58,992 nt of DNA from a virus: positions 1 to 58,992 of the IMG/VR virus record IMGVR_UViG_3300049783_001388. One strand, 5' to 3'. Below the pieces are notes generated by a model. The model was not told the DNA's origin and did no database searches. It worked only from the letters and a program-made list of their open reading frames with translations. Each line of letters opens with the position of its first letter. Within the stretch, counting starts at the first letter, position 1. A program made the translations under genes and the position numbers. Below, piece after piece: positions 35,021 to 43,993 of the stretch.

Positions 35021-35134
35021 ATGAAAAAAAGAAAACGTTGCAAATCAGTAAAATTATCTGGATCTTCTGAGCCTAAAAGAGTTAGCAAAAGAGTTGTCTT
35101 AAACGATAAAGGTTTCCCATCATGCAAGAAATAG
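35021..35134 (+). CDS. 37-residue basic mini-protein
   Basis: ATG at 35021 runs 37 codons to TAG at 35132-35134, overlapping the polymerase ATG by 13 nt. The product begins MKKRKRCKSVKLSGSSEPKR, is strongly basic, and has Cys7 and Cys35. The overlap with the polymerase start suggests coupled translation. Nucleic-acid binding is plausible from charge only. Confidence 0.5.
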   Translation: MKKRKRCKSVKLSGSSEPKRVSKRVVLNDKGFPSCKK

Positions 35135-38100
35135 TTGGAAGCTTAGAAAAAGATAGGATATTGTATAATGTACTAGATGATTCTACTATTGAGATAGGTG
35201 GTAAAGATTACCAAATAATTAAAGAACATGATGGACTAATAATAGATTCTAAGTTTAGGTTTATTTGTGATAAATCACAGGAAAATGCTATATTTAATTT
35301 TGGTGGAAATCTTTACTATTGCGAATTCGATAATTTTCAATTAAATGAGCTAAGGTACATTGGTGAAAATGATTATCTAATGGACGATTATGCATTCTTA
35401 GGAGTGCATGGTGGTATGGAAATATTAAGTGGGAGTAGAGAGTATTCTGATTGGGTAAAGAAAGCTAATTTTCTTGGTATTAAAAACCTTGCTATATGTG
35501 AAAAAGATACATTAGCTGGAGTTATGAAATTTCAAATAGAATGCAACAATAAAGGCATAAAGCCAATAATTGGAATGCAAGTTACAGTATTGGACGAAGA
35601 TGAAGAAATTCATCTTTTAAACTTATATACAGTTAACGATGATGGTTGGAAAAATTTATTATCAATTAATAAAATAATTAACGTCGATAACATTGGCAAA
35701 CCAATTAAGAATTCGCAACTTGAGGATTGTATGCTTGGTCTTGTTGCTATTTACAATGTAGATAGTATAAGTTATAAGCAATACAAAAAATACGATCGGC
35801 ATAGTAAAAATTTTGCAATTAGTTATTTGAAATATTCTACTGATGAGTTAGAATTTAATTACTTAAATGAATTAAAATTATTCATAAGAGACTCAAATTT
35901 AAAACCTTATTCTTTAACTAATGCATACTATTTAGAAGAAGACCATTCAAGGGTTAAAAAAGAATTGCAACTTATAGGTAAAATTTCTAAGAGAGTAACA
36001 AAGTATAGAGAGAACTTTCATTCTAATGAAGATTTATTTCTCCACTACGATGAAAAAACTAAAGACATACCTCACTTAGTTCTTTATTCTATAGAAAATA
36101 CTAACAAATTATCAGATCTTTGTAATTTTAATGTCAGCCAAAATGGCAGGAATCTACCTAGATATAAGATGAACCAAAATGAAATTGATGAATTTGGTAT
36201 AGATGGTAGTGAAGATCTATTCTGGAGTTTGGTTCAAAAGGGTATTGCTAATAAAGTACCTACTGATAAGCAAGAGGAGTATATGGACAGAGTTGCTACT
36301 GAATGGGAAGTAATTGAATACGGAGACGTAATGGATTATTTCTTAATATTGTGGGACATAATAAAATGGGCAAGATCTAAAGGTATATTAGTAGGTGATG
36401 GTCGAGGTTCAGCAGCAGGATCATTAGTGTCGTACCTTATGGACATAACTAGGGTAGATCCAATAGAGTACAATTTGCTATTTGAAAGGTTCTTAAATAG
36501 GGGTAGGGTTGAAAAGTCTCTACCAGATATAGATGTAGATTTTAGTGGGAAGCGTAGATGGGAAGTTAAGGAATATGTAATGAACAAATACGGATATGAC
36601 TATTTCTGTAGTGTAGGCACTTATACGAACCTGAAACCAAAATCTTTAATTAAAGAAATTGGAAAACTAAATGGTTTAGAACACAGTGACATAAATTATT
36701 TCACTACATTAATGGGTGACTCTAATGAATTCTTAGATATATTTACAGAAGCACAAAAGAGACCACAAATTAAGAAATTTGTTTGCAATAATGTAGGCAT
36801 AATTAATGAGACAAGGTTGATGAATCTACAGCCTAAAGCAGAATCAATTCATGCTTGTGCTACAATTATAGTACCAAACTCTAAAGAAATTTATGAGTGG
36901 ATACCAGTAAAGGTTATGAACCAAAATGGCGAACACGTATTGGTAAGTCAATGGGAAGGTGCGGAGCTTGAGTCTGCTGGATTCTTAAAGGAGGATATTT
37001 TAGGTCTTGGGTTATTAGATAAGTACGAAATGATTTTATACTTAATTAAAAGAGACTACAATATAGATATTGATTTATATTCAATAGATATACACGAGCC
37101 TGAAATATATGAATACTTTAGGGAAGGTTGGAGTTCTGATATATTTCAATTTGGTACTCCAGGGTTAACTTCATATTGTAAAGAGATGAAGCCAGATAAT
37201 GTTGAAGATATGATCGCGGCAGTAAGTTTGTATAGACCTGGTCCAATGGAAAATGGTTTTCACAAGAAATATATCAAATGTAAATTAGGTATAGACGAGA
37301 CATACCATTTCCCACACATGGAAGATATAACAAAAGATACTTATGGTATTCTATGTTATCAAGAACAAATTATGCAGACTTGTGTTAAGATTGGTGGATT
37401 GCCATTAAGTGAAGCGGATGATATTAGAAAATCTATGGTAAAGAAAAAAATATCAGAAATTGAAAAATACTCTGCAAAGTTTCATGAGCATGCCATAAAT
37501 GTATTAAAAATTGATGAAATAATTGTACAAGAAATTTGGGAAACATTATTAAAATTTGCCAGTTATGGTTTCAATAGAAGCCATGCTGCAAGCTATTCAA
37601 TAATGGCTATCTATGGACAATGGTTTAAGATTAATTACCCACTACAATTCTGGAGTACAACATTTAGTTTCGGAGATGATAAAACATATCCAAATTTTAT
37701 ATCTGAAATTAATAAGATTGGAGGTATTAAATTAAATCCAGTTGATATTAATCTAAGCGGTAGTACTGTAAATTCAGATTTTGACACTAATGCATTATAC
37801 TGGAGTTTAAATTCAGTTAAGCAATGTGGAGATAAATCTTATACACAGATTGTAGAAGACAAGAGGCTTAAAGGTGATTACATAAGTTTCGATAATTTCT
37901 TAACAAGGAATGTTTATAAAGGCAGTAAAGTAAATAAGGCAGTTATAGAAAATTTAATTATATGCGGAGCATTTGATAAATTAGAATTCATAGACAACAT
38001 TTGTGAAAGAAATAGGTTAGTGGATTACTATCATACTTATGCAAAAGTAAGGGGGGATCACTCTATTAAATTCTCAAATACTGAATCTAAAAATTGGTGG

Positions 38101-38487
38101 GCTTTAAAACAAAGAGAATTATGTGGGCTTTCAATATTTGATTACAGTTCTATTGTATCAGAAATTAATAAAGGCGATAGTTGGGATACACCAGATGAAT
38201 TTGAATCTTTAGGGGATGGTGCAAGAGTCAATGTTTGTGGCTTCGTACAAGACTTTGAAATTAAGAGGATTAGGAATGGTAAAAGAATGTGTATTGTAAA
38301 ATTAGATTATAACTATGAAAATTTTGTATTAACAATATGGGATGAAACCCTAGATAGTTATGAAGATCTTATAAAAGATTGCAAGGAGAAAATTGTTATA
38401 TTTAGGGGGCAACTCAAATATGATAATTTTCATAAAGAGCTAAGGGTATTTTCTAATAAAAATTCTTTAATGGAATTAATATCTTAA
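35122..38487 (+). CDS. DNA polymerase III alpha-subunit-like (C family) DNA polymerase
   Basis: 1121 residues, close to bacterial DnaE (about 1160). The PHP-like region begins near residue 93 (FLGVHGGMEILSG...GIKNLAICEKD...GIKPIIGMQV), but the HxH metal ligands of active PHP domains are replaced (GVHGG). The polymerase core has GDGRGSAAGSLVSY (about 425), the catalytic LPDIDVDF (about 466-473), CQEQIM-type thumb/palm helices, and GFNRSHAASYSIMA. A C-terminal OB domain (VNVCGFVQDFEIKRIRNGKRM) binds single-stranded DNA. The separate DnaQ-like protein at 27927 probably proofreads. C-family polymerases occur in some large phages but are less common than A or B families. Confidence 0.92.
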   Translation: MQEIVGSLEKDRILYNVLDDSTIEIGGKDYQIIKEHDGLIIDSKFRFICDKSQENAIFNFGGNLYYCEFDNFQLNELRYIGENDYLMDDYAFLGVHGGMEILSGSREYSDWVKKANFLGIKNLAICEKDTLAGVMKFQIECNNKGIKPIIGMQVTVLDEDEEIHLLNLYTVNDDGWKNLLSINKIINVDNIGKPIKNSQLEDCMLGLVAIYNVDSISYKQYKKYDRHSKNFAISYLKYSTDELEFNYLNELKLFIRDSNLKPYSLTNAYYLEEDHSRVKKELQLIGKISKRVTKYRENFHSNEDLFLHYDEKTKDIPHLVLYSIENTNKLSDLCNFNVSQNGRNLPRYKMNQNEIDEFGIDGSEDLFWSLVQKGIANKVPTDKQEEYMDRVATEWEVIEYGDVMDYFLILWDIIKWARSKGILVGDGRGSAAGSLVSYLMDITRVDPIEYNLLFERFLNRGRVEKSLPDIDVDFSGKRRWEVKEYVMNKYGYDYFCSVGTYTNLKPKSLIKEIGKLNGLEHSDINYFTTLMGDSNEFLDIFTEAQKRPQIKKFVCNNVGIINETRLMNLQPKAESIHACATIIVPNSKEIYEWIPVKVMNQNGEHVLVSQWEGAELESAGFLKEDILGLGLLDKYEMILYLIKRDYNIDIDLYSIDIHEPEIYEYFREGWSSDIFQFGTPGLTSYCKEMKPDNVEDMIAAVSLYRPGPMENGFHKKYIKCKLGIDETYHFPHMEDITKDTYGILCYQEQIMQTCVKIGGLPLSEADDIRKSMVKKKISEIEKYSAKFHEHAINVLKIDEIIVQEIWETLLKFASYGFNRSHAASYSIMAIYGQWFKINYPLQFWSTTFSFGDDKTYPNFISEINKIGGIKLNPVDINLSGSTVNSDFDTNALYWSLNSVKQCGDKSYTQIVEDKRLKGDYISFDNFLTRNVYKGSKVNKAVIENLIICGAFDKLEFIDNICERNRLVDYYHTYAKVRGDHSIKFSNTESKNWWALKQRELCGLSIFDYSSIVSEINKGDSWDTPDEFESLGDGARVNVCGFVQDFEIKRIRNGKRMCIVKLDYNYENFVLTIWDETLDSYEDLIKDCKEKIVIFRGQLKYDNFHKELRVFSNKNSLMELIS

Positions 38488-38546
38488 GATTAATTTTTTA
38501 AATAAAAAAATCTTTTTAAAGCTCCAAATCTTGGGCATTATTCATA

Positions 38547-38595
38547 CGTAAATCAGTAAATTGGACCCAGACATAAAATTTAAGAATGATTTACG
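38547..38595 (+). promoter_or_regulatory. Inverted repeat abutting tRNA-like element 3
   Basis: CGTAAATCA (38547-38555) and TGATTTACG (38587-38595) form a perfect 9-bp inverted repeat whose 3' arm ends at the first base of the tRNA-like acceptor stem. It could set the 5' processing site or end the polymerase transcript. A similar TCTTGGG...CATACGTAAATCA string recurs at 58632. Confidence 0.4.
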
Positions 38596-38666
38596 CACTA
38601 CTAGGTATGATTTATCATGCCGGAATGTTGCTAGGCGACAATGTGGTTCGAATCCATAAGTAGTGA
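38596..38666 (+). tRNA. tRNA-like element 3
   Basis: Acceptor CACTACT / AGTAGTG (perfect) and T arm TGTGG-TTCGAAT-CCATA. The middle 39 nt form a 6-bp hairpin GTATGA/TCATGC in the D position but without the conserved loop GG, and TGTTG/CGACA with only a 5-nt loop CTAGG in the anticodon position. No CCA is encoded. Tertiary contacts of a normal tRNA would be missing. Confidence 0.45.
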
Positions 38667-38709
38667 CAAAAGTAGTATTAGACATCATTAACTAATAAAT
38701 TTGATTAAA

Positions 38710-39195
38710 ATGGATATAGTAAAGAACAATAAAATTATTGCAAGATATATGGGAGGGAAATTCCCAGGTGAAGCTAGATTTTTTATAGAACCTCAAGATG
38801 TTTGGCTACCAACGTTTGGATTTTGCAGATCGGATACAGTTGATGTAGGGAAAGGTAAAATCCTAGAATACCAAAAAAGTTGGGATTGGCTTATACCTGT
38901 GATTGAAAAAATTACAAGTGATGATGCTTACCCTAAATACTTGGATTATTCAAGTGGTATGCTTGATAAGGGGGGTGTCCATATTAACACGAAATTTATT
39001 TCTAATACATATAATCAAGTTATTTATTTTATTTATTGGTACAATGAGCAATTAACTTTATCTGATGCTGATAAGGCATCTGAATTTGAGAAAGACCTTT
39101 TTAAATTGATAAACAAATATTGCAGTGGTGGATTAAAAAAGCCAGAACTTGTTAAGGTGATGGAATGGGTTTTAATTAATTGCAAAACGAGTTAA
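38710..39195 (+). CDS. Conserved phage hypothetical protein
   Basis: 161 residues from the ATG at 38710; a TTG nine bases upstream is less likely. The central stretch YQKSWDWLIPVIEKI, with the preceding IARYMGG, matches a hypothetical family I associate with many Bacteroidota phages and environmental contigs; its function is unknown. No catalytic motif seen. Confidence 0.65.
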   Translation: MDIVKNNKIIARYMGGKFPGEARFFIEPQDVWLPTFGFCRSDTVDVGKGKILEYQKSWDWLIPVIEKITSDDAYPKYLDYSSGMLDKGGVHINTKFISNTYNQVIYFIYWYNEQLTLSDADKASEFEKDLFKLINKYCSGGLKKPELVKVMEWVLINCKTS

Positions 39196-39288
39196 CAAAT
39201 ATATCCCCTTACAGACATTATTTTTATTCTATACATAGTAATGTATGCAATTAATAAATCTTTGTCTTAAAAACTACTTAAACTATAA

Positions 39289-39311
39289 AAAAGTGCTATA
39301 TTTGCACTTTA
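39289..39311 (+). terminator. Hairpin upstream of dNMP kinase, possible promoter overlap
   Basis: AAAGTGC pairs with GCACTTT around TATATTT, followed by ATTTTA. The loop contains TATATTTG (39297-39304), a match to the TAnnTTTG box, and TCTTA lies 32 nt upstream. The site could therefore be either a terminator or a variant of the bipartite promoter. Confidence 0.5.
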
Positions 39312-39343
39312 TTTTAATAACCTTATTTAATATAGCAAAAAAT

Positions 39344-39895
39344 ATGAAAAAAGTTATTGCATTTATCGGCTTCGAAGGTAGCGGTAAAGATTACCAAACC
39401 AACAAAATACTACAAGACAAATCTTATACCCGAATAGGTATGAGTGACGCCATTAGGGAAAAGGCTTTTAAGTCATGTGGTATTAAACCAATTTACGGTA
39501 AAGAATATGAAAAATGGAAAATAAGTCCATTACATGGATTTACTGGTAAAACTGGTAGAGATTTATTATTAAAAATTGGCGAAATGCAACGTAAGATTAA
39601 CCCTTATGTATGGTCTGAAAAGTGGCTTAAGAGTGCTAATAAATTATTTCCAAATAATATAGTAGTTAATGATTGCAGGTTTTGGCACGAAGTTAGGTCT
39701 ATATTGAATTTATCACTAATTAATGGTTATGAAGTTATCTTTATTTATTGCAACTACCAAGGTGAAAAATTTAGGGTATCTAAAGAAAAGCCTGACCAAT
39801 TAGCTTATTTCTTCCATGAAAATAATTTTACTAATAATTATGACATTACAGAAATAGTAAAAGTGATGGCAGGGTACACGAATGATAAATTTTAG
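39344..39895 (+). CDS. Deoxynucleoside monophosphate kinase (T4 gp1-like)
   Basis: 183 residues from the ATG at 39344, chosen because the P-loop family starts immediately before GFEGSGKD (9-16) and because the upstream in-frame ATG at 39245 runs through the hairpin/promoter region. It has TGRDLLLKIGEMQRK and VVNDCRFWHEV (the DxR motif) typical of phage dNMP kinases. It phosphorylates dNMPs to dNDPs; T4 gp1 also accepts a hydroxymethylated nucleotide, so this enzyme could take 5-hydroxymethyl-dUMP here (inference). Confidence 0.75.
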   Translation: MKKVIAFIGFEGSGKDYQTNKILQDKSYTRIGMSDAIREKAFKSCGIKPIYGKEYEKWKISPLHGFTGKTGRDLLLKIGEMQRKINPYVWSEKWLKSANKLFPNNIVVNDCRFWHEVRSILNLSLINGYEVIFIYCNYQGEKFRVSKEKPDQLAYFFHENNFTNNYDITEIVKVMAGYTNDKF

Positions 39896-39898
39896 TTT

Positions 39899-42268
39899 AT
39901 GACTGAAGCTGAAATGAAAATGCACATTTGTGATAGGATTAATCAAAAGAACTTTAAAAATATTAAAGGGGTTGATCAATCACTAGACAAAGGTACATTC
40001 GCAAATAAATTATTAACGGACGGAGTTTACAAGGTAGCTGATGCTATTAAGACTTCACTTAATAAAGTAGGTAGGGGCAAGAAACTTAAAGCTAAAATAA
40101 TAATTGAAGAAAAGCTAGGAAAAGAATTTTTAAATGACGAAGATAACTTAATTTCTTTTAGTTTATCATTAGTTGAACTAACTTTATCTAAATTATACTT
40201 AGACAATAGAAAAGTTTCTATGAGAATGTCTGTCGCAAATAAAATAGTTACAAAACTATTAGAGGGTGACAAAAGCAATAAAGAACATGTCCAAGTTGCA
40301 GTAAGTCTATTCGAAACAGTTGTGGATTCTTTACCATTTTTAAATGTAGAAAAATATTATGAAAATGGTGACACAAGGTTTGAATATTACCTTAATGAAG
40401 ATGTGCTTGGAGATATTAAGTACTTAATAAATTCATTCATACGTGATGGTTATTACCCAATGCCAATGACAATAAAGCCTACTGATTGGCAATTTGTTAA
40501 TGGGAAACTAATTGGTGGGTACAATTCTCTTAAGACTGATTTAATTAGGAGTAGTAAAATATCAATGCCAAACTCATTATTTAATCCATCTTTTTTAGAA
40601 GACAGCGAACCCATAAGGGCATTAAATAAAATACAAAGTGTCCCATATAGGATTAACAGGAATAATTTAATTAGATTAAAAAATGATTTAAAGTTGCCAA
40701 CCAAGCCAGAAATACCAGATGGATTTTCTCAATGGGGTAAAGATTGGGCATACTATAAGGAAGACATTAAAATATTCGAAAGGGTTGGGGGTTGTGAACC
40801 TGAAAAGCCAATTATAGAACCTGAAAAACATGAAGAGTTTGTTAAATATTTATCTAAGAAAAAGAAATATATTAGCGATTTAGGTAAGTACAATACAAAC
40901 TCGCTATCTGTTAAAATAGCGGAAGAGTTGGTTGACGAGAAATGTATTTACTTCCCACATAATTTTGATTACAGGGGCAGGATGTATCCAATACCAATTG
41001 GGTTATCCCCACAAGGTAACGATGTATCTAAAGGTTTGTTAGAGTTTTATGAACCAGTACAACTAACTAAGGAAGGTATTTCTGAGTGTGTAGCATATCT
41101 CGCATCAACTTATGGGCACGATAAAGAAAGTTGGGAAAGCAGGTATAAGATAGGTTTAGAGCTAATGCAAAATCCTAATACAAGCTATAAAGATGCAGAA
41201 GAACCTTATGTTTTTGCACAAATATGGGATTTAATATGGCAAATAAACTCTCGCAATCTTGAAAGTCGTGTGGCAATAGCTATAGATGGCTCATGTAATG
41301 GCATACAACACATGAGCGCAATAACTCTTGATAAGAATGGGGGCAAAAATGTAAACTTATGCAATGAAACAAAAAGGTTTGATATATATCAAATAATTGC
41401 TAAGAAAAGTGTTGAAATAATGTTTGAAAGGGAAAGGGAACTTAAAGCTTTTGAAATGTTAGATGAAAAAGAGCAAAAGGAGTTAGAATTATTGCCAAAC
41501 TTAATTGAAATAATGCTAGGTGATAAATCAAGGAAGATAGCTAAACGACCTGTTATGATAAACCCTTATGGGGGTTCATTTACAGGCTATAAATCTTACG
41601 TCCTTGAATCTCTAAAGGAATATTATCCAATATACGGAAACCAATTTACAGCTGGAATACTTACTAAATATATTAGTGAAGCAATGAAGGAAGGCTTAAA
41701 GGGGGGAAGCCTATATAAGAAATGGGTCAGTTCTGCCTTTAAACAGGTCGCAAATTCAATCGAATCCCATAATGAAGGTTCAATATATTTTACAACACCT
41801 GATGGATTTGTAGTTAGGAATTTTATGTATAAGATAAACAGTAAGCAGTACGATATTAAGAGCCTTGTTAATAGGTCTGGGACTAGGAGGGTTAAGCTCC
41901 AAACCATAACTAATGAAATAAACTCTAGAAAGATATCTACAGCCATACAGCCAAACATTATCCACTCACTTGATGCAACACACTTAAGGATGACAACATT
42001 AAGTATGTGTGATAACGGTGTGGATCAACTATGGTTTATACACGACTCTTTCGCTACTAACCCCAATAGCGTAGTAATGTTGAATAGGATTACTAGGGAA
42101 ACATTCATTGAACTATATAATGAAAATAACCCAAACCATCCACTAAACTTACTATATAGGGATATTCAGGATCAAGTAGGGGTTATAGAAAAAGATTTCC
42201 CAAGATTCAAGGGTAAGGATAAATTAATAATGAGCGAAGTATTACAAAACGAATTCTTTTTCGCATAA
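39899..42268 (+). CDS. T7-like single-subunit DNA-dependent RNA polymerase
   Basis: 789 residues (T7 enzyme 883). Conserved blocks in order: HNFDYRGRMYPIP and SPQGNDVSKGLLEF (about 353-380), motif A AIAIDGSCNGIQHMSA (about 460-475, catalytic Asp), motif B KRPVMINPYGG (about 548), motif C NIIHSLDATHLRMT (about 687-700, catalytic Asp), then FIHDSFATNP. The N-terminal promoter-recognition region is divergent, as expected when promoter sequence differs. It should transcribe a phage-specific gene class. Candidate target sites are the 33-nt cores at 11965, 19657, 24161 and 34165 (inference). Confidence 0.95.
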   Translation: MTEAEMKMHICDRINQKNFKNIKGVDQSLDKGTFANKLLTDGVYKVADAIKTSLNKVGRGKKLKAKIIIEEKLGKEFLNDEDNLISFSLSLVELTLSKLYLDNRKVSMRMSVANKIVTKLLEGDKSNKEHVQVAVSLFETVVDSLPFLNVEKYYENGDTRFEYYLNEDVLGDIKYLINSFIRDGYYPMPMTIKPTDWQFVNGKLIGGYNSLKTDLIRSSKISMPNSLFNPSFLEDSEPIRALNKIQSVPYRINRNNLIRLKNDLKLPTKPEIPDGFSQWGKDWAYYKEDIKIFERVGGCEPEKPIIEPEKHEEFVKYLSKKKKYISDLGKYNTNSLSVKIAEELVDEKCIYFPHNFDYRGRMYPIPIGLSPQGNDVSKGLLEFYEPVQLTKEGISECVAYLASTYGHDKESWESRYKIGLELMQNPNTSYKDAEEPYVFAQIWDLIWQINSRNLESRVAIAIDGSCNGIQHMSAITLDKNGGKNVNLCNETKRFDIYQIIAKKSVEIMFERERELKAFEMLDEKEQKELELLPNLIEIMLGDKSRKIAKRPVMINPYGGSFTGYKSYVLESLKEYYPIYGNQFTAGILTKYISEAMKEGLKGGSLYKKWVSSAFKQVANSIESHNEGSIYFTTPDGFVVRNFMYKINSKQYDIKSLVNRSGTRRVKLQTITNEINSRKISTAIQPNIIHSLDATHLRMTTLSMCDNGVDQLWFIHDSFATNPNSVVMLNRITRETFIELYNENNPNHPLNLLYRDIQDQVGVIEKDFPRFKGKDKLIMSEVLQNEFFFA

Positions 42269-42277
42269 AATTATAAA

Positions 42278-42592
42278 ATGGAATTAACAGGAAAATGTAA
42301 AGAAGATTTTGAGAAGTGGTTAATAAATAATGAAGAAATTCAAGATATTAAGAACAAGGACAAAGATATGCACCATTGGCTCACCTTTAAAGGATTTAAT
42401 AATTTACACTATACAATGAAAATTGGAGTATTGGTTAAATTCTTTTGGCATAATGGAATATGTGTTCCACACTATTGGGTATCAATTTTGATTGGTGAAA
42501 TAGAATATAAAGATTATGTATTTACAAAAATAGAAAATGCAAATAAAATGTATAATGATAAAAAAATAAATTATGGAATTGACAACAGTTGA
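42278..42592 (+). CDS. Hypothetical protein
   Basis: 104 residues, charged, with aromatic-rich beta segments (IGVLVKFFWHNGICVPHYWVSI). It starts 9 nt after the RNA polymerase stop and overlaps the next gene by 20 nt. No family recognised; the position allows an RNA-polymerase-associated role. Confidence 0.6.
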   Translation: MELTGKCKEDFEKWLINNEEIQDIKNKDKDMHHWLTFKGFNNLHYTMKIGVLVKFFWHNGICVPHYWVSILIGEIEYKDYVFTKIENANKMYNDKKINYGIDNS

Positions 42593-43103
42593 AAAAAACA
42601 GGGTCGTAAATCACCCATCAATACAGATACTAAAAAGTTTAAAAAGTGAATTCCTTAATAATGATATTATTTTCGTTGGTGGTGGATTAATTGACTTACT
42701 TGAGGGGAGAGAACCAAAAGATATTGATATTTTTCTCAAACACAACAGAAATATATATCATGAAAAATTGATTAAATTTGGGTTCAAGTATATATCTGAC
42801 AGTAGTACGGCTAAGACATTTAGTTTTGGTGGATATGTATTCCAATTATTAAAAAAGTCCATTACGGAATTTGATTTCAAAATAAGTAAATCAACTTATT
42901 CAATTTCTCATGATAGTTGGGATATTGATTTAATATCCTTTAGGGATAAAACTTTAATACCAGATTTTCTAGCAAGTCCAGGAATGATACTAAATTCATT
43001 AAGTAGGATACCCCATTGGCGTAAAAAGGGATATACGATTAGTGATGTTGCTTATCAAAGTTTATTGAACAAGTTATCAGGTAAAATAATTATTAAATCT
43101 TAG
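42573..43103 (+). CDS. Nucleotidyltransferase-fold protein
   Basis: 176 residues. FVGGGLIDLLEGREPKDIDIFLK (positions 34-56 region) is the GG...DxD signature of the polymerase-beta nucleotidyltransferase superfamily, with Asp50 and Asp52 as metal ligands. WDIDLISFRD further on supplies a third acidic residue, as in the tRNA CCA-adding and poly(A) polymerase head domain. It lacks the C-terminal RNA-binding domain of full CCA-adding enzymes. It is the last gene of the unit that begins with tRNA-like RNAs lacking encoded CCA; a tRNA-tailing or nucleotide-transfer role is possible. Confidence 0.65.
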   Translation: MELTTVEKNRVVNHPSIQILKSLKSEFLNNDIIFVGGGLIDLLEGREPKDIDIFLKHNRNIYHEKLIKFGFKYISDSSTAKTFSFGGYVFQLLKKSITEFDFKISKSTYSISHDSWDIDLISFRDKTLIPDFLASPGMILNSLSRIPHWRKKGYTISDVAYQSLLNKLSGKIIIKS

Positions 43104-43119
43104 ATTTTACTATTTTTTG

Positions 43120-43206
43120 TTAATATACCTAATATTTATTATCAATCCTTTATTTAATGCCATTTAAGGCACATTTAAAGCTTCTTATTAATATTAGGTA
43201 TATTAA
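43120..43206 (+). promoter_or_regulatory. Perfect 17-bp inverted repeat with inner hairpin
   Basis: TTAATATACCTAATATT (43120-43136) and AATATTAGGTATATTAA (43190-43206) are perfect complements. Inside, TGCC-ATTTAA-GGCA forms a second hairpin. It separates the replication region from the right arm. No U-run follows. It is the strongest member of the operon-boundary inverted repeats. Confidence 0.6.
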
Positions 43207-43274
43207 TAAGCATTAAAAATAAAGAACGCTTAAACAAGCTTAAAATTAGTTTGATTAAAGTTTTTAAATTTAAA

Positions 43275-43315
43275 TCCAATTATGCAAATTTTACTTTAAT
43301 TTAGTTATATATTTG
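43275..43315 (+). promoter_or_regulatory. Bipartite promoter, TATATTTG box
   Basis: TCCAA at 43275-43279 and TATATTTG at 43308-43315: first bases 33 nt apart. The box is a perfect Bacteroidota -7 element. It drives the basic-protein gene at 43366. Confidence 0.75.
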
Positions 43316-43365
43316 TATCGCCAACAAGGCAAAAATAGTTTATTAATCCATTAAAAAATAAAGAA

Positions 43366-43899
43366 ATGGCAAAAGTAGTGAAAAAGCAACCTTTAAGAGT
43401 TGCAGGTAAAGTAACAGCAACATCAGCTGAACCAGTTGCAAAAAAGAAAATTGTAAGAAAACCAATTGAGCAAGCTGAAGAAGTTGAAGTAGTTGAAGCA
43501 GTTGAATTAACAGCTGAAGAGCAGCAGGAATTGGAAAAGGAAGTTGAGGCTAAAAAGTCAAAAGCTAAAGCCAAAAAAGAAAAGGCTGAAGCCAAATTAC
43601 AAACTGAATCTGATGCAATTAAAAATTGCGGTTATGTAGTTGGTGATGTAGCAAGAACCAAGAATGGTTCTGAAAAAGAAATTACCAAAATAACCTCAAG
43701 AGCACAAGGGGTTCATTTATGGTGGGAAACATTAGGTGGGATTTCTGCAGGTGGAAATTATACTTCACGTATCCTAGGTAAGGTTGTCGATGGCAACTTA
43801 ATTGACCCAATTACAAATCTAGCTATTGAAGTAGCTGAAAAGCCAAAAGCAAAGAAAAAAGCTGAAAAGGTTGAACCAGTAAGCCAAGAAGAGGAGTAA
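43366..43899 (+). CDS. Lys/Ala/Glu-rich basic protein, possible DNA-binding
   Basis: 177 residues. N-terminal (1-90) and C-terminal (160-177) regions are low-complexity Lys/Ala/Glu/Val with histone-H1-like KSKAKAKKEKAEAK. The middle (about 90-160) is a compact domain (YVVGDVARTKNGSEKEITKI...GVHLWWETLGG) like a small beta barrel. It could be a nucleoid or transcription-associated protein; no specific family recognised. Own promoter at 43275 and terminator at 43923: a single-gene unit. Confidence 0.65.
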   Translation: MAKVVKKQPLRVAGKVTATSAEPVAKKKIVRKPIEQAEEVEVVEAVELTAEEQQELEKEVEAKKSKAKAKKEKAEAKLQTESDAIKNCGYVVGDVARTKNGSEKEITKITSRAQGVHLWWETLGGISAGGNYTSRILGKVVDGNLIDPITNLAIEVAEKPKAKKKAEKVEPVSQEEE

Positions 43900-43922
43900 A
43901 CCCCTTAAGGTGAAGCAAATAG

Positions 43923-43956
43923 AAAGGTGTGTACGTATATACACCTTTTTATTTTT
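43923..43956 (+). terminator. Intrinsic terminator
   Basis: AAAGGTGTGTA and TATACACCTTT form a strong stem followed by TTATTTTTT. It ends the basic-protein gene. Confidence 0.9.
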
Positions 43957-43993
43957 TAAATAGCGTCTTCAGCAGTAACCAATACAAGCAAAA

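Noticed and set aside
34214-38666. Suppressor tRNAs implying stop-codon reassignment
   Set aside because: TAG-like triplets occur in the odd loops, but TAG, TGA and TAA all end genes at normal overlaps in this window (for example TAG at 5867 and 35132, TGA at 13708), and the arms are not true anticodon arms.
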